Below, in pieces: positions 1 to 8,849 of a stretch of DNA of 64,000 nucleotides. Position 1 is the stretch's first letter; the number at the start of each line of letters is the position of its first letter. The notes under the pieces are model-generated. The model searched no databases. It was not told the DNA's origin and was given only the letters and a program-made list of their open reading frames with translations. This stretch comes from CAYJPA01 sp964371945 (GTDB taxonomy: Bacteria; Chloroflexota; Chloroflexia; Thermomicrobiales; UBA6265), in contig CAYJPA010000015.1 of NCBI GenBank assembly GCA_964371945.1, forward strand, positions 1 to 64,000, given 5' to 3'. Made by a program: the position numbers and the translations under genes.

Positions 1-21
1 CCACGATATTCACCGTTGTTC

Positions 22-53
22 ACGACTCGTTCGGTTGCGTCCGAACGAGTCGT
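22..53. other. Perfect inverted repeat (hairpin) beyond the polB 3' end
   Basis: Two 13-base arms (22-34 and 41-53) are exact reverse complements around a 6-base loop. The hairpin lies 19 bases past the polB stop codon. There is no U-run on the minus-strand side; on the plus side it is followed by a weak T-containing stretch. It may end transcription from a plus-strand gene left of the window, or act bidirectionally. The structure is certain; its role is not. Confidence 0.5.
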
Positions 54-71
54 TTGCGTTTAACCTGTAGT

Positions 72-2291
72 TCAAAAGAGCGACAATTGGGTTGTCGCCT
101 TCTGCTCCTTAGCTTGCTGTAAGTCGGTTCGTGTCGTCAACACCGGGAAGAATGCGCTGAAGTCATTGCTCGAATCAAAGAGCGACTCGAACCGCCCGGC
201 AGTGTCGTTGAGGCGACGGAGCAGATAGGTCAGATTCTCGTCGTGACCGTATTCATCGGAGAGCGCCAGCTCCCCATCTCCCCGTTCATATATGAGCATC
301 CGTTCTCCACTCTTTGCCGCGCTCGGTTGCCGTGCTAAGAGCCGTTTCAACCGGGGCTGAGTGGCGAGCGTTTGATCGTGGATCATCGCCCATTGACTGA
401 TCTCGGTGATCGAAAGGCCACGATCGCGGATGCGCTCGGCCAGATCGAAGTAGAGATGACGCGCCTGCGCTCGGTTGTTTGTCATGAACGCACGAGCCGC
501 TTGAAGAATGAAGTCACGAAAGCATGGCTCCAGGCGACGGCTACGCAATGATGATCCCTTGAGCGTTAGGTGATCGCCGTAATCCAGTAGCGCATAGTTC
601 TTCAATTGAAGTGAGAGCATTGCCTGAAAGCGGCCGTCGTGTGCCAACCTGATGCCCGGAGGCAGATGTTCGCCGAGTCGTTCGATGTACGCCAACTCGT
701 CGTCCTCCGTTTCGACAGTAGGAGGCGGAACAAAGTAGACGCCGTCGGTATCGACTTCAATCGGCGTGCCGCTCGACTCCTTGAGTGCTGCCACGATCGA
801 CTTGATGTGCCGCTGACCGGAAAGCGTAATCTTGCCAGCCGCATGAAAGTCGTTGAAGAGAGCAGCGCCGAAACCAAGATAGCCATAGAAGGAATTTATC
901 AGGACCTTAAAGCTTCCCTGCAAACCTTCCCACATGGCTTGCTCTTGACCGGTTGTGCTACGACTCAACCCCTTTGCGTGTAGACGCCGTTTGGTTAGCT
1001 CGCCGAGCATTGGAAGATAGGCGCCGAGCGTGTCACGATCTGATGTAATGCGTTCCGCGAGCATTATCGATGGGTAGAGGCTTTCCACATCGCATTTGAC
1101 CACGTGACTGAAGACACCGGTCTCAAGCAGCTCAGCGTGACCGCCGGGATAGTCTCGCGACGCGCCAGGAAGGGGCACGCTCTCTCGCCGGCACAGGTAC
1201 GCTCGAACCATGAGATCGTTGATTTTGCTGCCAGGTCCAAGCACCGCAACCTGCTGAAACGTTCTGGGCAATAACTGGGTTTGATAGAACTCGGTGGGCA
1301 GTGCTAGCCTGCTGAGAACGTCGACATCCCGGACATCGTCAAGCGCGTACCTGATCAACCGATCCCGGTCGCTGTTCCAGACGTTCTTGATTTCTTCACC
1401 AGAAACGAATTCACGGTTTGGCCTGGTCAGCCCCAGACCATCGACAGCGGCTTTGAGTCCATAGCTGGTAAGTTTGCCTCCAACATCGTATCGCTGGATT
1501 TGCTGATAGGTATCGACGATGTGTCGAGCGTGGACGTAAGCCGATCGAAACGGTAGCGAAAGTGGACCGGCTTTGAACCGTTGTTGGCGTTGGGCGATCC
1601 GAAGCGAGGAACCATCTCGACCCCAATTGAGCTGGACGGAGGAACGCTTTGAGCGCTCCTCCAAGAAAGGAAGATCGAAATTAAAGAGGTTGTGGCCCTC
1701 GATGACGTCAGGGTTCAGCTCTTGAATCACGGCATTCAGCTCGACCAACAACTCACGTTCAGTAGCTGAGGTCAGCGCGATCTCTCGTCCGTCGTGGGAG
1801 CGAACGGCAACCATCACGAGCCGCGTGTCCGGATCGCTGGGATCGAGACCGGTCGTTTCGATGTCTAGCTGCATGCGGTTGAGATCGTTGAAAACCATGC
1901 CTTTGAAAAGAGTACGGCCGGTATACATCAGGAACTGATCGACCGCTGAGCTCAGGTCAAAAAACGTTTCCCGGTTCTCGCGCGCGGTCCTGACCGCATC
2001 CTGAAATACAGTCCAATTCGAGAAGGTGATGAGGTAGCGCAGCGGATGCTCGCCATGCAGTGTCTCGATCTCCACCGGCGTTCGCTGGGAGCTCCAAGGC
2101 TCGGAGCTGACTGCGATCAACCATGGCCGAAAAGCGATATCTTCGCGAATGAGGGAACCGGTGTCACCGCGACGGTAAACGGCCATCTGGCCGTCGCGGA
2201 TGGATTCGACCGCGATGATCCTCGGGGTCGAGTCGAGACCTTCGAGGAACGTGATGGGCGAATCGAGTGACGGTGAAGACGCATTGGCCAT
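72..2291 (-). CDS. polB: Family-B DNA polymerase with 3'-5' exonuclease (DNA polymerase II type)
   Basis: A 739-residue replicative/repair-type polymerase. Exonuclease motifs are visible: Exo I DIE at residues 143-145, Exo II around D206 (GHNLFNFD), and Exo III YALDD at 315-319. Polymerase motif A is DVESLYPSI (D401), motif B is KVLINSFYG (462-470), and motif C is DTDG (514-517) instead of the usual YGDTDS. The protein ends in QLSLF, which matches the bacterial beta-clamp binding consensus. E. coli Pol II (783 residues) also ends in such a peptide, so a Pol II-like translesion or restart role is inferred. The ATG follows AAAGGA by 5 bases. The gene stands alone and is divergent from the Tad cluster. 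Confidence 0.9.
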   Translation of the reverse strand: MANASSPSLDSPITFLEGLDSTPRIIAVESIRDGQMAVYRRGDTGSLIREDIAFRPWLIAVSSEPWSSQRTPVEIETLHGEHPLRYLITFSNWTVFQDAVRTARENRETFFDLSSAVDQFLMYTGRTLFKGMVFNDLNRMQLDIETTGLDPSDPDTRLVMVAVRSHDGREIALTSATERELLVELNAVIQELNPDVIEGHNLFNFDLPFLEERSKRSSVQLNWGRDGSSLRIAQRQQRFKAGPLSLPFRSAYVHARHIVDTYQQIQRYDVGGKLTSYGLKAAVDGLGLTRPNREFVSGEEIKNVWNSDRDRLIRYALDDVRDVDVLSRLALPTEFYQTQLLPRTFQQVAVLGPGSKINDLMVRAYLCRRESVPLPGASRDYPGGHAELLETGVFSHVVKCDVESLYPSIMLAERITSDRDTLGAYLPMLGELTKRRLHAKGLSRSTTGQEQAMWEGLQGSFKVLINSFYGYLGFGAALFNDFHAAGKITLSGQRHIKSIVAALKESSGTPIEVDTDGVYFVPPPTVETEDDELAYIERLGEHLPPGIRLAHDGRFQAMLSLQLKNYALLDYGDHLTLKGSSLRSRRLEPCFRDFILQAARAFMTNNRAQARHLYFDLAERIRDRGLSITEISQWAMIHDQTLATQPRLKRLLARQPSAAKSGERMLIYERGDGELALSDEYGHDENLTYLLRRLNDTAGRFESLFDSSNDFSAFFPVLTTRTDLQQAKEQKATTQLSLF

Positions 2292-2636
2292 TGTCGTCCT
2301 TTTCTCTGACCGCGTTTGGGCGGTTCAATAGGCTACTCACACAGCTGGGGTGGTAATCGTGCGCACGATCCGCCTACAACCATTAGGAGCCGGGGAAGTT
2401 TTGCCTCATTGAGCGGGGCGGATGGCCCAAATGGGCCGTCGTGACCTCCGTACTATTGTCGCCCCTCATGCCGATTCCTATGATCAATCACAGGTGCAGG
2501 TTCGTCCACGGAGCGTTGTCCCTTCGCCGTGGCGTGAGCGGGTGCTCGCGCCGAATGACGCTGCGCCGTTTTTCAAGCGATCGTGGCCGTCACGCCGCCA
2601 ATAGGCGCCGGCGAACGGCCGGCAGAGGAGCAATTG
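2292..2636. promoter_or_regulatory. Divergent intergenic region between polB and cpaB
   Basis: This 345-base stretch has no convincing gene. It must carry the promoters of polB (leftward) and the Tad genes (rightward), but no good -35/-10 pair was found. Two symmetric elements stand out: a perfect 14-bp palindrome ATCGTGCGCACGAT at 2356-2369, about 65 bases upstream of polB, and GGCCCA-AA-TGGGCC at 2424-2437. Either could be an operator. Neither matches the Gram-positive LexA box. Confidence 0.4.
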
Positions 2637-3593
2637 ATGAAAGGCGGCAGCAAACTCTTTATCTTCGCGGGGGTCGGACTTGCGCTGATCGCGGTGCTGT
2701 TGTTCGTCGTCAGTATGAACGGCGGAGGCAAAGCCGATGCTGAAAAGGACGCGAGCAACGAAAAAGTCACGGTCGTTCAGGCAGCCGCGGTTGTTCCCGC
2801 GCATCAGGTCATAACCGCGGCCGATCTCATTGAACAGCAGGTGAGTGTCACTGAAGCTCCAGTTGACGCGGTGACAAGCATCTCCGAAGTCATCGGGCAA
2901 GCCTATCGTGTGTCATTGCAGATCGGGCAGCCTTTGATCAGAACCCAGGTCGAAACGCCTGGACTCAGGAATGACATTGCCGCCGGCAAACGGGCAATGG
3001 CTCTTCCGGTCAATCAAGTAAGTGCGATGTCGGGACTCGTCCAGGATGGCGATTTCATCGACATCGTATTTCTAACGCGCATCAATCTCTTGCGGCAGTT
3101 ACCGTCATCAGTGGCTTGGCTGCCTGAAGATGTCCAATACGAAATCAAATCCCCTCCCATTTTGCCACCAACAGACGTACCTGATGAAATTTTCCCGATC
3201 GCAGGCGACGATGGGTCAGTTTTTCAAATTCAAGATGAGGGTGGAGAATTTCAACCGGTGGCCAAGATGATGCTTCAGGATGTTCGGATTCTGCGTGTGG
3301 TGAAACCGGGCGAGACCTATCTGCCTGATGGAACCAAGGCCGAGGCAGGTGTGGCTACTACCGATTCGAGCTCACAGGGACAGCTGATAATTGAGGTCAC
3401 CCCTGAGCAAGCGGAGCTTGTCACGTTCATTCAGGACTCACATCAATCGTATCAAGTGATCGTCCGCGCCAAGGATGACCACGGGACGGCAACAACCACG
3501 GGGATCACCTATTCGATCCTGGCAACCGACGCTGACTGGGAGCTTCCATGGCCGAAGTCGGTCATCGCTCCAGACGACAAGAAAGAGGAGTAA
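2637..3593 (+). CDS. cpaB: Flp/Tad pilus assembly protein CpaB (RcpC)
   Basis: A 318-residue protein: one N-terminal membrane segment (about residues 7-27), then an SAF domain (about 45-105), then the RcpC/CpaB core. Family members sit in the periplasm or envelope and help the secretin/assembly platform of Tad pili. The open frame extends 18 codons upstream to a GTG, but the ATG at 2637 has AGAGGAG seven bases before it and places the membrane helix at the start, so it is preferred. It is the first gene of the run cpaB-cpaE-cpaF-tadB-tadC. Confidence 0.87.
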   Translation: MKGGSKLFIFAGVGLALIAVLLFVVSMNGGGKADAEKDASNEKVTVVQAAAVVPAHQVITAADLIEQQVSVTEAPVDAVTSISEVIGQAYRVSLQIGQPLIRTQVETPGLRNDIAAGKRAMALPVNQVSAMSGLVQDGDFIDIVFLTRINLLRQLPSSVAWLPEDVQYEIKSPPILPPTDVPDEIFPIAGDDGSVFQIQDEGGEFQPVAKMMLQDVRILRVVKPGETYLPDGTKAEAGVATTDSSSQGQLIIEVTPEQAELVTFIQDSHQSYQVIVRAKDDHGTATTTGITYSILATDADWELPWPKSVIAPDDKKEE

Positions 3594-3598
3594 CTCAA

Positions 3599-3632
3599 AG
3601 CGTGGGGCGGGGCGCTTGCGCCCCCCCACGCT
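3599..3632 (+). other. GC-rich hairpin between cpaB and cpaE
   Basis: AGCGTGGGG (3599-3607) pairs with CCCCACGCT (3624-3632), extended inward by further G/C pairs around a TTGC loop. No U-run follows. It lies 6 bases after the cpaB stop and 115 bases before cpaE, so it could be a processing or stability element inside the operon, or a weak attenuator. Confidence 0.45.
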
Positions 3633-3746
3633 GGGACCTGGGGATGGCCATTCGAGGTCACGGGCACCGGACACTCAATTCGCGCTAACCCGAATGGTGG
3701 CGCTACACGACAAACTCACTCGCGGCGCAAAGACGGAGCAACCGAA

Positions 3747-5018
3747 ATGGCGGGGTCAGGAAGAATTCGAGTACTGATTGTTGACGACATCCTCGAGAGT
3801 CGCGACAACGTCGCCAAGCTGCTTCGATTCGAGCCCGATGTCGAAATCGTCGGCATGGCCGACAGCGGGGAAGAGGGCATCGACCTTGCCTTCAGACTCG
3901 AGCCCCACATCGTTCTCATGGACATCAATATGCCGGGGATTGACGGGATCACCGCCACCTCCCGCATCACGGCGCGCCTCCCAAATACGGCCGTCATCAT
4001 GATGTCGGTCCAAAATGAGCCGGATTACCTTCGCCGATCGATGATGGCAGGGGCACGTGAGTTCCTCGTTAAGCCTTTCAGTTTGGACGAGTTGATTGAG
4101 GGTATCCGACACGTACACCAGCTCTCGCTGACGAATCGGCGGGTCGTGAATGAGCCTGGAACAACCTCACATGCTGCTCCGGGACGAAAGCGAAAAGCGA
4201 AGGTCTTCTCGGTTTTCAGTCTCAAGGGAGGAGTTGGGAAGAGCACGCTCGCATCCAATCTGGCGGTCGCGATCAGGAATCAGAACCCTGACAAGGAAGT
4301 CGGCTTAATCGACGGCAATCTCCTTCACGGCGATCTCGGCGTCATCCTCAACGCAACCGACAACAAGACGATCGCCGACATTATGCGCAACTTCCAGACG
4401 TTGGATCGAGATTTGGTAACCGATATTTTGGTGACGCATAGCTCTGGAGTGAAGATTCTTCTGGCGCCACCAGATGCCCAGACCGGGGAGCAAGTCACCG
4501 GCGAGCATATGCGTCAGGTGCTTGATCACATGGTCAACATGTTCGACTTCATCGTCTGCGATACGCGGCCGTCATTTGACGAGGTCACGCTCACGCTGCT
4601 CGATCATTCGGATCAAATTCTCCTGATGCTCACGCTGGAGCTCACCGCAATCAAGGGAGCGAAGCAGTACCTGGAGTTGAGCGATCTCCTGGGGTACGAC
4701 AACGAACGAGTTGCACTGGTGCTCAACCGCGCCAATGTTCAAGCAGGAATTCCAGTGGCGGATGTCAGCGCCAGCTTGAAGGGCGAGATCATCGCCAAAC
4801 TGCCAGATGACCCGATGCTGGTATTGCGAGCAATTAACGAGGGTGTCCCATTTGTGCAAAGCGCACCGTCGTCGTCGCTTGCCCAGGAAGTCGTAAAGCT
4901 CGCCGCTTGGTTGACGAGGCAGGATACCGCCGAAGATTCGGAAGAATCACCGGTCGTTGCGGCGAACCGCAAAATCAGCAGATGGATGCGTCCGATTCCG
5001 CGGCGCAAGACGGGATAG
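3747..5018 (+). CDS. cpaE: CpaE-type pilus localisation ATPase with N-terminal receiver domain
   Basis: A 423-residue fusion. Residues 7-125 form a response-regulator receiver domain with acidic pair D13/D14, phospho-acceptor D59 (VLMDINMPG), S87 and K109. After a linker, residues 152-400 form a MinD/ParA-like ATPase with deviant Walker A motif KGGVGKST at 160-167. CpaE proteins position Tad pilus machines at the pole. All conserved receiver residues are present, unlike many CpaE proteins where the domain is degenerate, so phosphorylation control is possible. No histidine kinase lies nearby. The SD-like CGGAG precedes the ATG. Confidence 0.88.
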   Translation: MAGSGRIRVLIVDDILESRDNVAKLLRFEPDVEIVGMADSGEEGIDLAFRLEPHIVLMDINMPGIDGITATSRITARLPNTAVIMMSVQNEPDYLRRSMMAGAREFLVKPFSLDELIEGIRHVHQLSLTNRRVVNEPGTTSHAAPGRKRKAKVFSVFSLKGGVGKSTLASNLAVAIRNQNPDKEVGLIDGNLLHGDLGVILNATDNKTIADIMRNFQTLDRDLVTDILVTHSSGVKILLAPPDAQTGEQVTGEHMRQVLDHMVNMFDFIVCDTRPSFDEVTLTLLDHSDQILLMLTLELTAIKGAKQYLELSDLLGYDNERVALVLNRANVQAGIPVADVSASLKGEIIAKLPDDPMLVLRAINEGVPFVQSAPSSSLAQEVVKLAAWLTRQDTAEDSEESPVVAANRKISRWMRPIPRRKTG

Positions 5019-5117
5019 CGCGGCCCATGATCGGACTGCGCAAGACAAGCGTTACCGGAAGTCAGATCGGCGTCCGACAACCAGGCACTTCGAACCACGG
5101 ATAGGGGGCGGTCAAAC

Positions 5118-6638
5118 ATGTCACTTCTCAAGCGCCTCAATGCAGAAGCCGGAGCGCCTGGCGCGCCAGTTGCGCCGGCTCGTTCGGGTACCGGCAGTTC
5201 GTCAGGATCGACTGGATCGATCGGGACCGGCGAGCTCTTCAGCCGGCAATCGCCGACAAGCTCGTTGCAAGGATCGACGAGCGAGCTCTTCACCGCCACA
5301 CCGGCCAAGCCCACGGCTCAGCTTGTAGAAAACGCGGCACAATCACGCTCACGCTCGTCCGGTGGCGTCAAGGCCGATTCGTTCAATGAATTGAAGTCTC
5401 GAATTCAGAATCGACTCATCGCAGAGCTCGATCCGAGAATGGATCTGGGCAACGCCGACGAAGTCCGGCGAACGGTTGAAGAGACCTTTTCGTCGGTGCT
5501 CGAGTCCGAGGGCATAACGCTGACTCGAGTGGAGCGGCTTCGCCTGTTCGAGTCGATTTCCGCTGAGATTCTTGGCTATGGCCCGATCGAGCCGCTGCTC
5601 AAGGATGCGACCGTGTCGGAAGTCATGGTCAACGGACCGAAGCAAGTTTACGTGGAGCGAAGCGGCAAGCTGGAATTGACCGATGTGGTCTTCCAGGACG
5701 ATGAGCACGTTATGCGTGTTATCGACCGGATCGTCTCTCCGCTCGGGCGCCGGATCGACGAGTCGTCGCCGACGGTCGATGCGCGACTGCCAGATGGATC
5801 GCGCGTCAACGCGATCATTCCCCCGATCGCGCTCAACGGTCCGACATTGACAATTAGAAAGTTCTCAAAGGATCCATTTACCGTTGAGGACTTGATCCGA
5901 TTCGGAACCTTCACCGCGGAAATGGCAACGTTCTTAAAGGCGTGCGTCGAGGCGCGGCTTAACATCATTGTGGCTGGTGGCACAGGCTCCGGCAAAACGA
6001 CGATGCTCAATGTGCTTTCGTCATTCATTCCCGATGATGAACGAATTGTGACGATCGAGAACGCGGCCGAGCTACAGCTCAGACAGGAGCATGTTGTCCG
6101 GTTGGAGTCTCGCCCCTCAAACATCGAAGGCAAAGGCGAGATCACCATCCGCGATCTTGTCATGAACTCCCTCCGAATGCGGCCGGAGCGAATCGTGGTT
6201 GGAGAGTGCAGGGGCGGCGAGGCCCTGGACATGCTCCAGGCCATGAACACCGGTCACGATGGATCGATGACGACCGCCCACGCCAACTCGCCTCGTGACA
6301 CCCTGTCTCGTATGGAGACGATGTGTTTGATGGCCGGCATGGACTTGCCAGTGCGGGCCATTCGCGAACAGATCGCGTCTGCTGTAGACCTCATCGTTCA
6401 GCAAGAGCGACTCAAGGACGGGTCGCGCCGGATCACGAGCGTGACCGAGGTGCAGGGCATGGAGGGTGACGTCATCGTTTTGCAGGATATCTTCACATTC
6501 CAGCAAACCGGAATCGAGAACTCAAAGATCGTCGGCCGAATGAAGCCGACCGGTATTCGACCGAAATTTATCTCCAGGTTCGAAGTGCACAACATTTATC
6601 TTCCGCCGAACGTCTTCGGCGCAGGAGTCAGTTTCTAG
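5118..6638 (+). CDS. cpaF: Tad pilus assembly/secretion ATPase CpaF (TadA)
   Basis: A 506-residue hexameric traffic ATPase that powers Flp pilus assembly at the inner membrane. The first 85 residues are Ser/Gly/Pro-rich and low in complexity. Walker A GGTGSGKTT is at 287-295, an Asp/Glu box (IVTIEN) follows, then the Walker B region (PERIVVGECRGGEALD) and the His box (TTAHANSP). GGGGGCGG precedes the ATG. It sits 99 bases after cpaE and 84 before tadB on the same strand. Confidence 0.93.
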   Translation: MSLLKRLNAEAGAPGAPVAPARSGTGSSSGSTGSIGTGELFSRQSPTSSLQGSTSELFTATPAKPTAQLVENAAQSRSRSSGGVKADSFNELKSRIQNRLIAELDPRMDLGNADEVRRTVEETFSSVLESEGITLTRVERLRLFESISAEILGYGPIEPLLKDATVSEVMVNGPKQVYVERSGKLELTDVVFQDDEHVMRVIDRIVSPLGRRIDESSPTVDARLPDGSRVNAIIPPIALNGPTLTIRKFSKDPFTVEDLIRFGTFTAEMATFLKACVEARLNIIVAGGTGSGKTTMLNVLSSFIPDDERIVTIENAAELQLRQEHVVRLESRPSNIEGKGEITIRDLVMNSLRMRPERIVVGECRGGEALDMLQAMNTGHDGSMTTAHANSPRDTLSRMETMCLMAGMDLPVRAIREQIASAVDLIVQQERLKDGSRRITSVTEVQGMEGDVIVLQDIFTFQQTGIENSKIVGRMKPTGIRPKFISRFEVHNIYLPPNVFGAGVSF

Positions 6639-6722
6639 TTCAACGATGTTCTGGCAACGGCTATGACGCACTACCCGTGAACGTTGTCAGCGCTCGCATA
6701 GCCGACCGGAGAGGCAAAGCAC

Positions 6723-7706
6723 ATGAATTCGCCGTTGCTCATGGTAGGTCTCGTCGCGATTGGCGCTTTGGTGCTAATTGCATTGGGCCTATCGAAGCGA
6801 AACAAGAGTGCTGCTGCCGATGAAGTGATCGAGCGCATGGGACGATTCGCAACGCGCGAAGAGTTTTTAGCTGTCGCCGACGGCGGCGGACGCCACCAAC
6901 CGAACAAAGTCGCCCAGAGCATCGAAAAAATGTTCAAGGGGCGATCGATCTCTGACGACACCGCTTCGATGATCACCCGGGCAGACGTGAAACTCACCGT
7001 GGGTGAGTTTTTGCTGATGCGGCTTGTAGCCGCGGCCTTCGGATTCTTTGTGGGTTACATGATCCTCACACGGATTGCGCCCGCATTTGGTGTTCTGCTC
7101 GGACTCGTTCTTGCGATCGTCGGATACCTGGTGCCGAATTTTTGGTTGAGCATGAAAGCAAAGCGACGACAGAAGCAGTTTATCAACCAGCTTGGCGAAA
7201 CGATTACATTGATGGCGAACTCACTTCGTGCCGGCTATAGCTTGCTCCAAACCATGGAGATGGTTTCGCGGGAGACAAAGGATCCGATCGGCACCGAGTT
7301 CAAACGAGTGGTGCGCGAAGTGGGTCTGGGAATCAGTCACCACGACGCCATGGCGAATCTGCTTCGCCGCGTACCCAGTGACGATCTCGACCTTCTCGTA
7401 ACCGCCATAAACATCCAGCATGAAGTAGGCGGAAACCTTGCTCAGATTCTGACAACGATCGGTCATACCATTCGCGAGCGTGTCAGAATCAAAGGTGAGA
7501 TCCAAGTTCTGACGGCTCAGGTCCAACTTTCCGGCTACATCATTACCGCGATGCCTATCGGGCTCTCGATCTTCATTTTCGTCGTCAGTCCAGACTACCT
7601 TATGGAACTGTTTGCGTGGCCATGGATTTGCATGCCGATCGCCAGCCTGATTATGATCTTCCTTGGATATTTGGCCATGAAGAAGATCGCGAGCATCGAG
7701 GTCTAA
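6723..7706 (+). CDS. tadB: Tad pilus inner-membrane platform protein TadB
   Basis: A 327-residue membrane protein with an N-terminal helix (about 4-22), a helical hairpin (about 100-140), a cytoplasmic type II secretion F domain (about 160-290) and C-terminal membrane helices. It is the GspF-like platform partner of TadC and CpaF. The F-domain stretch GETITLMANSLRAGYSLLQ is typical of the family. GAGAGGCA lies before the ATG. Confidence 0.88.
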   Translation: MNSPLLMVGLVAIGALVLIALGLSKRNKSAAADEVIERMGRFATREEFLAVADGGGRHQPNKVAQSIEKMFKGRSISDDTASMITRADVKLTVGEFLLMRLVAAAFGFFVGYMILTRIAPAFGVLLGLVLAIVGYLVPNFWLSMKAKRRQKQFINQLGETITLMANSLRAGYSLLQTMEMVSRETKDPIGTEFKRVVREVGLGISHHDAMANLLRRVPSDDLDLLVTAINIQHEVGGNLAQILTTIGHTIRERVRIKGEIQVLTAQVQLSGYIITAMPIGLSIFIFVVSPDYLMELFAWPWICMPIASLIMIFLGYLAMKKIASIEV

Positions 7707-7782
7707 TGCGAGGCAAACGAGACGTGAACCGCGGTGAGCAAACAGAACGAGAGCACCGAGATGCGTTCAAGGGGAACAGACA

Positions 7783-8700
7783 ATGCCAATAACCATGCTG
7801 ATCATCATCCTGGGACTCGCGGGGGCAAGCCTTGCGATGTTCGGACTGAGCAAGCAGCGCAACTCGGTCATCAGTATCGATGATCGCCTCGGCAAATTCG
7901 CCGAACGTCCGATGTCCATCGAAGATGTCGAGATGTCGAAGTCGTTTGCCGAGCGGGTGGTCCGGCCGGCCATTAAGTCCTGGTCGAATCGGCTCGGAGA
8001 TCGAGCTCCCAGCAAGTCATCAGAGAAGGTTCGGCTCAAATTGGCGCAGGCTGGGAACCCGAGCGCAATGGGTGTTTCAGAGTTCATGGGTCTCCGCATT
8101 CTCGTGGCACTCGGTCTGGGTGTCGGGATGTTTCTGCTTTTCGCATCGGTCGTGGGTGATATGCAGCTCGGATTGATGATGGGAGCGGGTCTTGGGCTTT
8201 TTGGATTTCTACTCCCAGGTATTTGGCTCGATCAGAAAATCAAGAAGAGAAAAAAAGAGATCACGAAGTCGTTACCGGATGCGATCGACCTCCTCACAAT
8301 CAGCGTCGAGTCAGGGCTTGGCTTCGACTCGGCACTCATGCGCGTCGCCGATAAATGGGACAACGCCCTGACGCATGAGTTTGCGCGCGTGCTTTCCGAA
8401 ATGCGGATTGGCAAATCCAAACGGGAGGCCCTGCGCGAAATGGCCCTGCGGGCCAATGAAGATGGGCTTTCGTCTTTCACGAGCGCGGTCATTCAGGCCG
8501 ATCAACTCGGCGTCGCAATCACCCAGGTGCTTCGAATTCAGTCTGAGGCGATGCGAACAAGACGGCGTCAAAAAGCGGAAGAGCTTGCGCAGAAAGCACC
8601 GCTGAAGATGCTCTTTCCGATGGCATTTCTGATTTTCCCTTCGCTTTATGTGATCATCCTGGGTCCCGCGGTTCCTCGGATCATCGAAGCATTCAAATAA
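7783..8700 (+). CDS. tadC: Tad pilus inner-membrane platform protein TadC
   Basis: A 305-residue T2SS F-domain membrane protein and paralogue of the preceding gene, with the same layout: N-terminal helix, central hairpin (about 105-150), F domain (LPDAIDLLTISVESGLGFDSA) and C-terminal helices. It is the last recognisable Tad gene here. No Flp pilin, prepilin peptidase, secretin or TadE/F gene follows, so those must lie elsewhere. It is followed by comF on the same strand. Confidence 0.88.
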   Translation: MPITMLIIILGLAGASLAMFGLSKQRNSVISIDDRLGKFAERPMSIEDVEMSKSFAERVVRPAIKSWSNRLGDRAPSKSSEKVRLKLAQAGNPSAMGVSEFMGLRILVALGLGVGMFLLFASVVGDMQLGLMMGAGLGLFGFLLPGIWLDQKIKKRKKEITKSLPDAIDLLTISVESGLGFDSALMRVADKWDNALTHEFARVLSEMRIGKSKREALREMALRANEDGLSSFTSAVIQADQLGVAITQVLRIQSEAMRTRRRQKAEELAQKAPLKMLFPMAFLIFPSLYVIILGPAVPRIIEAFK

Positions 8701-8849
8701 CGCCTCGATTCAACGATCGCAGAACTCGCGGACACCACGGTTCGAACAGATCCACGGCGTTCTGTTGTCAGTTCCGCTGTTGTAAACTATTTCTGATCGG
8801 CTCAGAACGACATTCAAGGCAATCTGCTCAACGAGGCGAAGGAGACCAC

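Noticed and set aside
22..53. Hairpin as the polB terminator
   Set aside because: The stem is perfect, but no U-run follows on the minus strand; kept only as an inverted repeat.
2356..2369. LexA box controlling polB
   Set aside because: The palindrome does not fit the CGAAC-N4-GTTCG type expected in related phyla, so SOS control is not claimed.
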